Origin: an uncultured bacterium
GTDB taxonomy: Bacteria > Pseudomonadota > Alphaproteobacteria > CAJXXZ01 > 1604HC
Assembly (NCBI GenBank): GCA_913063285.1
Contig: CAJXXZ010000002.1
Span: 1 to 64,000, forward strand
Direction: 5' to 3'
Length of the DNA stretch: 64,000 nucleotides
Position 1 is the stretch's first letter. Each line of letters opens with the position of its first letter. This document shows, one piece after another, positions 41,014-51,865 of this stretch. Under the pieces are notes generated by a model, which worked only from the letters and a program-made list of their open reading frames with translations, was not told the origin of the DNA and made no database searches. Both the position numbers and the translations under genes were made by a program.

Positions 41014-42252
41014 TTAATCAACTTTTACCTTATCAACCTCACTTGACCACTCAAATAAAACCGCATCATCTTTTCCTAAATATGCTCTAAGTGTTTGATT
41101 TTTTTCTATATCTTTTATGTCAAAAATAGGATCTACAAAAATATTTTCCATGACTCCTCTTAATCCTCGAGCTCCTATTTTTTTATCATATGCTTTCTTT
41201 GCGATCATTCTAATCACATTGCCTTCAACTTCTAATGAAATGTTACTTATACCAAATAGCTCTTTGTACTGTTTCAAAATTGAAGATTTTGGTTTGGAGA
41301 TGATATCCACTAAAGCATCTAAATTCAAATCATGTAAAGTAACTCTAACAGGCAACCTACCCACAAATTCAGGAATTAATCCATATTTTATCAAATCATC
41401 AGAATTTACCTGTGATAAAACTCCTTCTCTATTCTTATCTTCGATTTTCTTTGAAAAGCCGATTGGCATTTTATGTAATCTGCGCTGAATAATCTTATCT
41501 AGACCATCAAATGCTCCGGCGCAAATAAATAAAATATTACTAGTGTTCATTTTAATAAAATCACCTTGAGGATGCTTGCGACCACCTTTAGAGGGAACTG
41601 AAGCAATCGTACCTTCTATTAATTTTAGTAATGCTTGTTGTACTCCTTCTCCAGAAACATCTCGAGAAATAGACCTGTTTTCAGAAGAACGTGTAATTTT
41701 ATCAATTTCATCAATATATATAATGCCTTTCTCAGCTCTACCTACATTGTAATCAACTTCCTGTAATAATTTTTGTAATATACTTTCAACATCATCACCA
41801 ACATAGCCAGCTTCAGTCAGACATGTAGCATCGGCAATTACAAATGGTATATCTAAAATTTTTGCTAATGTTGATGCTATTAAAGTCTTGCCACATCCAC
41901 TAGATCCTAACATTAATATATTGGATTTTTCTAAAGTTATATCATTAGAAACATGGTTAATCTTTTTAAAATGATTAAACACAGCTACTGAAAGTACTTT
42001 TTTTGCCTCTTCTTGCCCTACAATATGCAAATCAAGCATTTCTTTTATTTTATATGGTAATAAAGTATGAACAATATTATTACCAACTTTTCTATCATAT
42101 TGATGTAGCATATTTTTACATAATGAAACACATTCAGAACAAATTGCAGTTGGGGAAGGTCCTGCAATAATCTTATCTACATCATGCTGACTTTTACTAC
42201 AAAAAGAACAAGAAAGAACCATTGAGTTCTCTGACATGTTACTCTCCTTCAT
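41014..42252 (-). CDS. clpX: ATP-dependent Clp protease ATP-binding subunit ClpX
   Basis: Zn finger CSFCSK...[33 protein letters not shown]-type [18 protein letters not shown]. Confidence 0.96.
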   Translation of the reverse strand: MKESNMSENSMVLSCSFCSKSQHDVDKIIAGPSPTAICSECVSLCKNMLHQYDRKVGNNIVHTLLPYKIKEMLDLHIVGQEEAKKVLSVAVFNHFKKINHVSNDITLEKSNILMLGSSGCGKTLIASTLAKILDIPFVIADATCLTEAGYVGDDVESILQKLLQEVDYNVGRAEKGIIYIDEIDKITRSSENRSISRDVSGEGVQQALLKLIEGTIASVPSKGGRKHPQGDFIKMNTSNILFICAGAFDGLDKIIQRRLHKMPIGFSKKIEDKNREGVLSQVNSDDLIKYGLIPEFVGRLPVRVTLHDLNLDALVDIISKPKSSILKQYKELFGISNISLEVEGNVIRMIAKKAYDKKIGARGLRGVMENIFVDPIFDIKDIEKNQTLRAYLGKDDAVLFEWSSEVDKVKVD

Positions 42253-42276
42253 CTATATAAGAATACAATATGAAAC

Positions 42277-42909
42277 TTAAATTTTTGCATTCCCTCCCCT
42301 ATCATTTTTTGTGATTTTTTCTTTAATTTCCCTTTTTTCTATAATTTCATCAATAATACCTAGTTTTTTAGCTTCATCAGCACGAAAAATAGTATCTCGA
42401 TCAAAAAATGTTTCAATTTTTTGCTTTGAAAGACCTGTGTGATGTTCATAAATTTTCAACAAAATATCTTTTAATTTGATCATTTCTTGCACGTAAATAT
42501 TCATATCAGCAGTTTGTCCTTGCATACCTCCGCTTGGTTGATGCAGTAAAACTCTAGCATGCTTGAGCATGCTTCTCTTATGTCCCGCTGCTAATAAAAA
42601 TGAAGCTGCAGAACATGCCTGTCCAACACAAACTGTATTTACATTTGGAGTAATAAACTGCATAGTGTCGTACATTGCTAGACCTGCAGTTACTACACCT
42701 CCGGGAGAGTTGATATATAAATAGACATCTGATTTTGAATCTTCAGCTTCTAAAAACAGTAACTGTGCACATACTAAACTTGCTACATTATCATTAATCT
42801 CTCCTGTAAGAAAAATTATTCTATCTTTTAAAAGACGAGAATATATATCATAAGAACGTTCCATTCTTCCATCAGAATCAATTACCATAGGTATTAGCAT
42901 GTTAACCAT
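42277..42909 (-). CDS. clpP: ATP-dependent Clp protease proteolytic subunit ClpP
   Basis: YINSPGGVVTAGLAMYDTMQF, GQACSAASFLLAAG, HQPSGG, DRDTIFRADEAKKLGIID. Confidence 0.97.
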   Translation of the reverse strand: MVNMLIPMVIDSDGRMERSYDIYSRLLKDRIIFLTGEINDNVASLVCAQLLFLEAEDSKSDVYLYINSPGGVVTAGLAMYDTMQFITPNVNTVCVGQACSAASFLLAAGHKRSMLKHARVLLHQPSGGMQGQTADMNIYVQEMIKLKDILLKIYEHHTGLSKQKIETFFDRDTIFRADEAKKLGIIDEIIEKREIKEKITKNDRGGNAKI

Positions 42910-42954
42910 CGAATCCTCTAAATTTTATATTAAAATTAAAAAATATCAAGAACA

Positions 42955-44718
42955 CTACTCTTCACCATTAAAATTATTATTGTTAGCAGTATCGTTGAGT
43001 ACTGCATTATCAGTCGACTTCGTTTTTTTCGTTTCATTTCCCTTTATTGTATCAGAAATATCTAAATTTTTGGAGTGTTTTTTACTATCTTTATTGTTAA
43101 TCTTTTTATTAAGATTTTGATCAGTTTTATCTTGAATATCATTTTCTTTATTCTTTTCTTTATTTTTCTCGCTCTTTTTTACATCAATTTCATCATTTAC
43201 AGAACTCTGCTTACTCATTTCATCATCTTTTGTGTGTATTTTAGAACTTTTATCTGAGTATTTCTGCAATATTTCCTGAAATTCATCATAAGAAACCTCT
43301 TTTGTTACCTTTGTTATGCGAGAAAGAGCTTCACTTAGCGTTTTTTCTTCTGCAATTATCTCTTTTAGATCTTGTCTAGCTTTTGATCCTACTTTATAGT
43401 GTTCTTTTGCTTCCTCCAATCCTAGAACAAAACGATTTTTTCTATTCTCAATTTCCATTTCAATCTCAGCTTCAACTACTTTTATATTCCAGCTTTCTTT
43501 TAAAAAGTTAACAATAAACCAAGATTTCAGCTCTCTCTCATTAACTGATCTAACGTGATACATAATATCTTCAAAGGAATTGACTTCATCTATTTTTTCG
43601 CAAATAGCTTTTTTAACTGAATCATCAGGATTAAGAATATCGATATCATTTGAAACTTCTATTTCATATCTTTTATAAACATTTAATAAACCTTTACGAA
43701 TAGATTTTTTCATAATAGATGCTGGCAATTCCATACTTACTGATCCAAAAATTTCAATAAGCTGTGTTTTTCTACAATTATACTCTGAAATATCTATTTG
43801 CCTCTTTAAAACTTCTTTAAATTTATTTTTGCATTCCTCTATTGAACTGCAATTCCATGCTACAAGAAGATCTTTATCATTATCTTCATAGTCTTTCTTT
43901 TCAAAAATACCCAAAATCTTAATTTTCATATGCATAGTATCGCCTGCATATCGCTCTGCACCTTGAGGTAATCCAGTTACATTTCTAGGAATTATTAATT
44001 CATGCTCTACTACATCTTCTATATTTTTATCAACTAATTTTTGTTCAATTTCAGATTGCATCTGTCCTGCTCCAAGTTGAATTCTTATTCTTTTAGATTC
44101 AACCTCTCCCTGTTTACGAGTGACTGTTAAATCAATCTCTAGTATGTCTTGCATTGCACTTGCACGATTCTCAACTTTTACAATTTTTTTATTTACACTA
44201 CACCATTCCTTAAAAGCTTTATCAACATCTTCTGTTGTTAACTTTACATCAAAAGCTTCCAGTTTTAGCTTTGCTAGATTTGGTATCTCAATATTGGGCA
44301 TAAAATCTATGTTAACTTCATATATTAGATCTGCAGAGCTTTTACAAACTTCTTGTAAATTTGCAGGTTTTGTAATTTGAAAATCAAATATTGACTTTTC
44401 AACCTTTTGAGTTATTTCTTGTAAAGCCTCTGTACTAACGGTTTTTAATATATATTGATTAAAATCTTGAAAAAAATGAGAAAGTAGCACATCAGTCATA
44501 AATGAGATTGGAACATGACCAGGTCTAAAACCAGAAATTAGATTCTTTACTTTGCTATTATGACTTACAGCTTTGGCATACTCAGCAACTATTCCCATAA
44601 CATAACTATTTTCTGCTTGTATACTACAGGAATAACTTAATGAACCCTCTTCCTTGAGAGTATACTGAATATGATTTTTATCATTTATTTGCTTTGATTG
44701 ATCATTAGATTGGTTCAC
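42955..44718 (-). CDS. tig: Trigger factor with extended charged C-terminal tail
   Basis: VKNLISGFRPGHVPISF; FKBP-like and C-terminal domains; directly upstream of clpP-clpX; tail DDEMSKQSSVNDEIDVKKSEKNKEKNKEN... Confidence 0.87.
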   Translation of the reverse strand: MNQSNDQSKQINDKNHIQYTLKEEGSLSYSCSIQAENSYVMGIVAEYAKAVSHNSKVKNLISGFRPGHVPISFMTDVLLSHFFQDFNQYILKTVSTEALQEITQKVEKSIFDFQITKPANLQEVCKSSADLIYEVNIDFMPNIEIPNLAKLKLEAFDVKLTTEDVDKAFKEWCSVNKKIVKVENRASAMQDILEIDLTVTRKQGEVESKRIRIQLGAGQMQSEIEQKLVDKNIEDVVEHELIIPRNVTGLPQGAERYAGDTMHMKIKILGIFEKKDYEDNDKDLLVAWNCSSIEECKNKFKEVLKRQIDISEYNCRKTQLIEIFGSVSMELPASIMKKSIRKGLLNVYKRYEIEVSNDIDILNPDDSVKKAICEKIDEVNSFEDIMYHVRSVNERELKSWFIVNFLKESWNIKVVEAEIEMEIENRKNRFVLGLEEAKEHYKVGSKARQDLKEIIAEEKTLSEALSRITKVTKEVSYDEFQEILQKYSDKSSKIHTKDDEMSKQSSVNDEIDVKKSEKNKEKNKENDIQDKTDQNLNKKINNKDSKKHSKNLDISDTIKGNETKKTKSTDNAVLNDTANNNNFNGEE

Positions 44719-44830
44719 TTGTCCTCACTTGTATTAAATAATAACATATAAATTTTATAATATCTAGCGAAACTTAAGCATAAATTATAATTAATAATTG
44801 TTTTTTATTTTAAATATGAAATAATCGTAT

Positions 44831-45316
44831 ATGAATATAGTTCCTCTGCCAAAATATACTAAAAACTGGTGTGTTGATGTTTTTTCTAATGATGGACTAA
44901 ATGATTTGATAAGATATTTTTCCTTATGGACGATTACAAAAAGTAAGTTTCCTAGAAATAATACGCTTTCTCTATCTATCTATAATACTTCTAACTCAAA
45001 AATGCAATTTCTCAACTCAAAATACAGAAATAAAAATGAAGCAACAAATGTTCTCGCCTTTTCTTCTTCAAGTATGCCATTTGAAATTCACAGTCATCAT
45101 TTACTGGGTGAAATATTTTTTAGTTCACAAAAAATTAATGATGAAGCAAATATTTTACAAAAAAAGGCCTCAAATCACCTAGCTCATCTTATTATACATT
45201 CAACTCTACATCTACTAGGATATCATCATGATGATGATGAGCAAAAAATGAAAATGCAGCAAAAGGAAATAGATATTTTAAAAATATTTGAAATAGATAA
45301 TCCTTATTGTTCATAG
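44831..45316 (+). CDS. ybeY: Endoribonuclease YbeY
   Basis: NKNEATNVLAFS...LGEIFFS...LIIHSTLHLLGYHHDDDEQKMKMQQKE. Confidence 0.93.
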   Translation: MNIVPLPKYTKNWCVDVFSNDGLNDLIRYFSLWTITKSKFPRNNTLSLSIYNTSNSKMQFLNSKYRNKNEATNVLAFSSSSMPFEIHSHHLLGEIFFSSQKINDEANILQKKASNHLAHLIIHSTLHLLGYHHDDDEQKMKMQQKEIDILKIFEIDNPYCS

Positions 45317-45344
45317 TAAATCACTCTGCTATTATTAAATTAGG

Positions 45345-46718
45345 ATGAGACCAGAAAGACTTATGCAATTTTCACGTATAGCGGAAACAATGGTAAAAAG
45401 CACAATAATATTGGAAATACTGCAATTTGCTACAAAATATTTACTTAGTATTACTGCTGGATTTCTTTTTACACTAGGATATCCTCCATATTACTTTTGG
45501 CCAGCAACTTCGATATCGCTATATTATTTGTATAATGTGATTTTTAGTAACAAAAGCTATTTTTCTAAATTTGCTCATGCATCTGCTTTTGGATTTTCTA
45601 TTTCTTTTGTAATATGGTATCCGGCTCTTCATTTTTTAGATAACACATACTATGAAACAGGTTATATAGCATGGTGCGCTATATGTGGAATAATATACTG
45701 GGGTTTATCAATAATTGGTACATTTTTTTTCAAAGATGTTTTAGTACAATGGTTAATATGGTTAATATCTTTTGCTATTTTAGAATTTGCAAGGTTAAAT
45801 TTGATATACGGGCAAGCTCCAATATCAATCATGAGTTTAGCTTCACCTAATATTGCTCAAGCACATAGATTAATAGGATATTCAGGAACAGCTATGTTAT
45901 GGATCTCACTCATGAGTATACCATTTGTGATTTATACTCTTGCTTCTAAATCTTTTCTATTTTTGATAATACTTGCATCATATTTATTTTCAAAAAAAAT
46001 TCCAAATATAAATGATTTACCTAAACATAATAAATCATTTAAATGTGTACAAGTTCATTTTAAGAAAAATGATATTTTACAGAAACGACAACATACTCTA
46101 TATTCTTTACTTGATAAATATGAAGTGAATTTATCTATACTTCCTGAAGGAAATCCAACACTACATGAACTAACTAAAATTTATTACCGTCGACTTGTCA
46201 ATATACCTTGGCATCAATTTGATATGATATTAGGAATATGGAATAATGAATCAGAATATCCAAATCAAGCTGCATTTATATCTAATGGATATCTACAAAA
46301 TATACATCAAAAGTCAAACTTGATTGCTTTACTAGACTATAATCTACCATCTTTTGCAATACAAAATTCAACTAAGCATCTTAAACCTACTCATTCATTA
46401 TCATTTATAATGCCAAAACCAAGTAAAAGCATATTTAAAACTCAAATTGGATTAGTAACTCCCATAATTTGCGCAGATAGTATCATTCAAACAAAAAATA
46501 ATCCATATACAAATTTTTACGTTCATTTATGTAATGATACAAATATGAATGAAGGAATAATGCTAGCACAATCTCAAGTTATGGCAATTTATCTTGGCAA
46601 TGCTGTTATTCGAGCTTCTAATAAAAATTCTGCAATTATTAATTCTTTTGGACAAATTTTAGCAAAACTGGGCAATAAAAATGGAGTTTTGTATTGTAAA
46701 AGTAATACATATAACTAG
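45345..46718 (+). CDS. lnt: Apolipoprotein N-acyltransferase
   Basis: N-terminal TMs with LGYPPYYFWP; LPEGNP (catalytic Glu region); VTPIICADS (catalytic Cys region); NSFGQI. Confidence 0.8.
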   Translation: MRPERLMQFSRIAETMVKSTIILEILQFATKYLLSITAGFLFTLGYPPYYFWPATSISLYYLYNVIFSNKSYFSKFAHASAFGFSISFVIWYPALHFLDNTYYETGYIAWCAICGIIYWGLSIIGTFFFKDVLVQWLIWLISFAILEFARLNLIYGQAPISIMSLASPNIAQAHRLIGYSGTAMLWISLMSIPFVIYTLASKSFLFLIILASYLFSKKIPNINDLPKHNKSFKCVQVHFKKNDILQKRQHTLYSLLDKYEVNLSILPEGNPTLHELTKIYYRRLVNIPWHQFDMILGIWNNESEYPNQAAFISNGYLQNIHQKSNLIALLDYNLPSFAIQNSTKHLKPTHSLSFIMPKPSKSIFKTQIGLVTPIICADSIIQTKNNPYTNFYVHLCNDTNMNEGIMLAQSQVMAIYLGNAVIRASNKNSAIINSFGQILAKLGNKNGVLYCKSNTYN

Positions 46719-46750
46719 CAAATGATATTCATACACGATATTATTTACAA

Positions 46751-47908
46751 ATGCGCGTCAGAGGTACTGAAGACTGGATTAAGCAATATAAAAAATATGA
46801 ATATATAATTGACATATTTAAGAAAACGGCAATAAAATATGGATTTTCTTTAGCAGAAACATCTATTCTGGAATTTGCGTCATTGTTTAATAAATCAGTA
46901 GGTACTGATTCCGACATCGTATCAAAAGAAATGTTTTATGCTCAATCTGCTTATAAAAATGATTTTGATACTGTTTTAAGACCTGAAGGAACAACTTCAA
47001 TTATTCGCGCATGTATAGATCAAGGAGTCATACATGAAAAACCTTTACGACTTGCTTATGTAGGTCCAATGTTTCGTTATAATCGACCTCAGTTTGGACG
47101 ATTAAGACAATTTCATCAAATGGGATGTGAAATTTTAAATGATGATGAATACATTTCTGATGTAGAAATGATCATAATGCTATTTGAAATATTTGAAAAA
47201 TTACAAATTTCTACAAACTTAATTAAGTTACATATATACACGCTTGGTAATGTTGAAGCATTATCAAAATACATACCAATAATTACATCGTATCTTCATG
47301 AAAATCAGCATTTTTTAAGTGAATTAAATAAACAGCGTTTGCAAGGCAACATAATGAGAATTTTAGATCAACTTTCAGCGACAGAAAAAGCAAACTTAGC
47401 AGATATGCCAAAATTACTTGACGTTTTATCTAATGAAGAGGTGTTGCGATTTGAAAATATTTGTAATCTGTTACAAAAACTTAATATTTCATTTGTTATT
47501 GATCCATTTATGGTAAGAGGTCTTGACTATTATCATCATACAGTTTTTGAAATTTTATATAAAGAACAAGCTATAGCGGGAGGCGGCTGTTACGATAATC
47601 TGGTTGAAAAGTTAGGTGGTCCATCTATTAAAGGTAAAGGCTGGGCGATTGGATTAGAACGAATACTACCCCTATGTCAAATAAATATTGAACAGCAGCA
47701 AGATTTATTAGTAATTGTATCTATTGATACGCCTGAAGAATCTCTCATTTTAGCTCAAAAATTACGAAATCAATACTCAGTTCTTATAATTTATGATAAT
47801 ATGAAAAAAGCGATAAAAAGATTAAATAAAATCAAGCCCAAGTACGTTGTTTTTTACGAATTACAAGAGGTGAAGAATAATAAATATGAAATAAAACAAT
47901 GGTCATGA
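46751..47908 (+). CDS. hisS: Histidyl-tRNA synthetase
   Basis: RPEGTTSIIRA, MFRYNRPQFGRLRQFHQMGCEIL, VRGLDYYHHTVFEI, GGGCYDNL. Confidence 0.94.
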   Translation: MRVRGTEDWIKQYKKYEYIIDIFKKTAIKYGFSLAETSILEFASLFNKSVGTDSDIVSKEMFYAQSAYKNDFDTVLRPEGTTSIIRACIDQGVIHEKPLRLAYVGPMFRYNRPQFGRLRQFHQMGCEILNDDEYISDVEMIIMLFEIFEKLQISTNLIKLHIYTLGNVEALSKYIPIITSYLHENQHFLSELNKQRLQGNIMRILDQLSATEKANLADMPKLLDVLSNEEVLRFENICNLLQKLNISFVIDPFMVRGLDYYHHTVFEILYKEQAIAGGGCYDNLVEKLGGPSIKGKGWAIGLERILPLCQINIEQQQDLLVIVSIDTPEESLILAQKLRNQYSVLIIYDNMKKAIKRLNKIKPKYVVFYELQEVKNNKYEIKQWS

Positions 47909-48075
47909 AAATGAGAACAGTATAAAAAATATTTTGTATAAATTCTTAATTTAATTTTGATGATTATATTAATAAACTTCTAAATCTGCAGCTTTTACTT
48001 TTAGCACTGTTTTATGATGAATTAAATTTCTATATACTGGTCCTAAATGAGGATAACAATCTAAGACCTCTTGTG

Positions 48076-48583
48076 TTAACTCGAAGATGCAGGTTTACCA
48101 CCATAATTTTCAGTTTTATCTTTATCAATACTTGTACCTTTTGACTTTAAAAGTTCTGATTTTTTTAGCTCTTCAACTTTATTCTTAAGAAAATCAAATT
48201 GTGTATCAAAATTTTTCTTTAAAAATCCTACTTTAGTTTTCACATAGTTCTCTTGCAATTTTTTTCATCGCCTTTATTTTCTCAAGATAAGAATTAAAAA
48301 GATTGAGTATCTTTAATTCATTTGTATCAGCATAATCTGCTTCTTTGTCTATATATTGATATAGAAAGGGGAATTCTTCAGTCTTCATCTTCATTATATC
48401 TTCCATTTTTTTAGTGACTTTACTTTTAAATCCTCGAGGCTCTAATAAGGACCAGGCATGAACTTTAGCTTTCATTAACATATTGACCTGAGTAGAAGGA
48501 ATTGCTGAATCTTCCATAGCAAAGTTATGCTGATTGAAAAATACACTTGATAGTATAAACAATTTTTTTATAGTATTACTTAT
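48076..48583 (-). pseudogene. Decayed member of the conserved-leader secreted family (frameshift, start ATG to ATA)
   Basis: In-frame (ATA)SNTIKKLFILSSVFFNQHNFAMEDS... reading into MKKIARELCEN*, then +1 frame LQENYVKTKVGFLKKNF...; frames meet at an A7 run (plus-strand T7 near 48260). Confidence 0.65.
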
Positions 48584-48779
48584 ATTTCTATTACATATAA
48601 AATATATTGATAAATCAATGAATTTATCATGAATAAGCTATAGATTTAAAAAATGAATATTACTAGCTTATGAAGTTGATATATTGATATTTATGTAAAG
48701 ATTATAGAACTATTTAACTTTATATTCAAATTATAAATTGTGATTTTATACCTCTCTTTATTTATTACTTGTACTTGCA

Positions 48780-49466
48780 CTAATTATTTTTGATTTTATT
48801 TAGTTCAGCTTGAGCATCTTTAATTACTTTTTCATACGTAGTTTCAAATTTCTGCTGAATTTCCGGATTTTGCATATATGTTTTTGATTTAACTATTGTA
48901 TTATCTGAAAGATAATCATATAAAGCTTGAGATTTAGTAATAAGCTTTCCACTTGTGTCTTCATATTTTTTAAATACTTTCTTCAATTTCGTTTTATATT
49001 CTTCAAATACTGTATTCAATTTTCTTTTTTCAGATTCATCCGTATTTCTATATTCATTTTTCAATTGATTCAGCTTTGACAATTTAATTCGTGTATCATC
49101 TATATCACGCAAATAAGTTTGAAAATCCATATCAGCCTCTATAGGAGTATCATCAAGAGGAAGTCCTTTTAAATATGCATAATATGCAGGCTCTTCATTG
49201 CTAGTTATTATTGGTTTGAAGCCTAGATTAGGTTGAGCAATTATTTCATCTACCTGCTTATCAATTCGACTTTGAAATCCCATCATTCTTCCTACAGCCC
49301 CACCAAGACCTTGTAGTCTCTTCACGAGAGTAGGAGGTCTAGATTTTTCTCGTTCTAGTGGAGTATGACTTCCTGTATTGCGTCCTGCAGAATCTAGTAC
49401 AGAAAAACTATTCTGACTGAAAAATATACTTGATAGTATAAACAATTTTTTTATATTATTTCTCAT
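48780..49466 (-). CDS. Secreted paralog, conserved-leader family
   Basis: MRNNIKKLFILSSIFFSQNSFSVLDSAGRNTGSHTPL...; helical mature part ending ETTYEKVIKDAQAELNKIKNN. Confidence 0.85.
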   Translation of the reverse strand: MRNNIKKLFILSSIFFSQNSFSVLDSAGRNTGSHTPLEREKSRPPTLVKRLQGLGGAVGRMMGFQSRIDKQVDEIIAQPNLGFKPIITSNEEPAYYAYLKGLPLDDTPIEADMDFQTYLRDIDDTRIKLSKLNQLKNEYRNTDESEKRKLNTVFEEYKTKLKKVFKKYEDTSGKLITKSQALYDYLSDNTIVKSKTYMQNPEIQQKFETTYEKVIKDAQAELNKIKNN

Positions 49467-49704
49467 CTTTTTATTATATAAAAAATGTATTAATAAATCA
49501 ATAATGATTTTAAAGTGATTTTTTGTAAATTTATTATGAGTAAGGCACCGATTTAAAAAATAAATGTTATTAGTTTTATATATTTATTTTCTTTTTATTG
49601 CTTAATTTATATATAAAAATGAATTTAAATTACTAGAAAATTTATATAATTTAGTATTCGATTTCATTTCTTCTTTAAAATTAACTTTCAATTAAAATCT
49701 AATT

Positions 49705-50352
49705 TTATTTTGTGCTGCTGCTTTTATATCTTTCATTGTAATCTTTTAATATTTCTTCAGCTAAATTTTTGTCTTGCATAAACTTTTTTTGTAATTCTTT
49801 AGTATAATCTTTATTAGGTTTCAAGTGATCATTTATTCTATTATATGTACTAAGTTCTTTTATAGCTCTATTATAGCTATCCTTCATTTCTTTTATCAAT
49901 CGTCTTTTCTGCAATGGACCAGTAATTGTTTGAGAGTCATTTAATGCTATCAAATCTTTAAGTGTTTGAATCTCGCTATTCATATGAGCCACGCTCATTT
50001 GAAGATTAAAAAGCTGATTTGCTTTTTCACTTGGAAAGTAATCTGGATCGTTTTTGACGTGAAATTTGTGTATTTCAATTGTCTCACGTTGTAAGTTTTT
50101 ATTCGCCTTTTCTTTTATTTTTGCAATTTCTTGATCAATTTCACTGTTAGAACTATTAGTAAAAAATCTTAATGCAGCATATCCTAAATCCTCAGATCTC
50201 TATCCTAGAGTAAGGCTGTGAGTTTTAGAAGAATTAGAAGTTGTAGTCTTAGGATTAGAATCATTTCCTAATACAGCAAAGCTATGCTGAGTAAAAAGTA
50301 TACTTGACAGTATAAATAATCTTTTTATATTATTTTTTATATTATTTCTTAT
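49705..50352 (-). pseudogene. Decayed conserved-leader family member (lost ATG, internal TAG)
   Basis: Reading upstream of the track ORF in the same frame gives (ATA)RNNIKNNIKRLFILSSILFTQHSFAVLGNDSNPKTTTSNSSKTHSLTLG*RSEDLGYAALRFFTNSSNSEIDQEIAKI...; TAG at 50200-50202. Confidence 0.8.
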
Positions 50353-50485
50353 ATTTTCATTGTATGAAAAATGTATTAATAAATCAATAATGATTTTAAA
50401 GTTATTTTTTCTAATAAAAATTAATGACTTAAAAGCAAAGTTAAAAGTAAATCTAAATAATGTATAACTTCATTCAATATAAATC

Positions 50486-51028
50486 TTAATTTTGATCAAG
50501 AGCTAATTCTTTTTCTAATTCTTCAGCATCGGACATTATTTTAATGTAAAATTGCTTTAATATGCAGCTTCTTTTTTGAATTCCATTGGTTGACGATTCA
50601 AGCTGATGATAGTGTATAGAGACATTTTGATCTGAAAGGCTATCATATTTTTCTTTAGCTAAATTTTTCATTTCAGTGAATTGCTCAATAAGATCTGTCC
50701 AGTTTTGATTAAATTCTTTCTTTAAATTTCCAAATTCAGTCTGTGGATATTTTGATTTAATATTTTGCATATCTCTAACGCTAGCAATATAACCGTTTAG
50801 AAAATTTAAAAGATTGACTGTATGTATATCAGCTGGAATAGGTCGTCTATCATCTTCATAATATTGAGAGTCATCCACCCCACGATACAGATCTAATTTT
50901 GGATGTCTTGTGTAAAGTGCTTCATAAATCTCCTCATCAATTTGCTTTTCAATTCCAAGCTTTATTCCTACAGTCCAAGCAAAGTCTTTAAATCTTTCTA
51001 GAATGCTAGGCTGATATTGTTTATTCAT
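50486..51028 (-). CDS. Leaderless paralog, in frame with the preceding secreted paralog
   Basis: MNKQYQPSILERFKDFAW...EKQIDEEI parallels MNCTQYKPSIGGRFKDFGW...SKIDKELDKI of the upstream gene; separated from it by tag-aat-gaa-atg in one frame. Confidence 0.75.
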   Translation of the reverse strand: MNKQYQPSILERFKDFAWTVGIKLGIEKQIDEEIYEALYTRHPKLDLYRGVDDSQYYEDDRRPIPADIHTVNLLNFLNGYIASVRDMQNIKSKYPQTEFGNLKKEFNQNWTDLIEQFTEMKNLAKEKYDSLSDQNVSIHYHQLESSTNGIQKRSCILKQFYIKIMSDAEELEKELALDQN

Positions 51029-51034
51029 TTCATT

Positions 51035-51664
51035 CTAAATCGGTTTTAATTGATCTTGAGCTTTTTGTATTATACTATTGTAATGATTATCTAATTTCCT
51101 TTGAACTTCTTTATTTTTCCTATATGTTTCTGATACTCCTGCTGTTCCTTCTTTAATACGATTAAACAAATCTATAGATCTATTAACATTATATTCATGA
51201 TTTTTATAAAATTCTTTAAACATACTGTCAAATCGTCTTTTTTGGAAAAAACCCATATTTTGATGTTTATTTTTCAATTTTTCTAGCTTTTCCATTCTAT
51301 CAGAATTACCCTTTATAGAAGATAGATGAAAGTCCAGATCGACATCAGCAAGAGATAAGGAAGGATCACCTTCGCGATTATCTTGACTCCAAAAAGAAGC
51401 ATATTGTTCTCTATCCTGATCACTTGTGACTTCAAATAACTTATAATTTTCTCGACTTATTTTGTCCAATTCCTTATCTATTTTGCTGCCATATTCTCCG
51501 TCTGTGATAGCTCTGACTGAAGCCCAACCAAAGTCTTTAAATCTGCCTCCTATACTGGGTTTATATTGTGTACAATTCATATCTGATCTGTCAAACATAG
51601 CAAAGCTATGCTGACTGAAAAATATACTTGATAGTATAAACAACTTTTTTATAGTATTCCTCAT
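51035..51664 (-). CDS. Secreted paralog, conserved-leader family
   Basis: MRNTIKKLFILSSIFFSQHSFAMFDRSDMNCTQYKPSIGGRFKDFGW... Confidence 0.85.
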   Translation of the reverse strand: MRNTIKKLFILSSIFFSQHSFAMFDRSDMNCTQYKPSIGGRFKDFGWASVRAITDGEYGSKIDKELDKISRENYKLFEVTSDQDREQYASFWSQDNREGDPSLSLADVDLDFHLSSIKGNSDRMEKLEKLKNKHQNMGFFQKRRFDSMFKEFYKNHEYNVNRSIDLFNRIKEGTAGVSETYRKNKEVQRKLDNHYNSIIQKAQDQLKPI

Positions 51665-51865
51665 ATTGTTATTGTATGTAAAATGTATCGATAAATCAAT
51701 AGAGATTAAGAGCGCATAATTTGTAAATTTATTATGAGTAAGACACCGATTTAAAAAATAAATATTATTAAGTTTATATATTTATTTTCTTTTATGTAAC
51801 ATTCATGGAACTATTGATTATATATTCAAATGATAAATGATAAATCATAAGTTTTATACCTCTCT

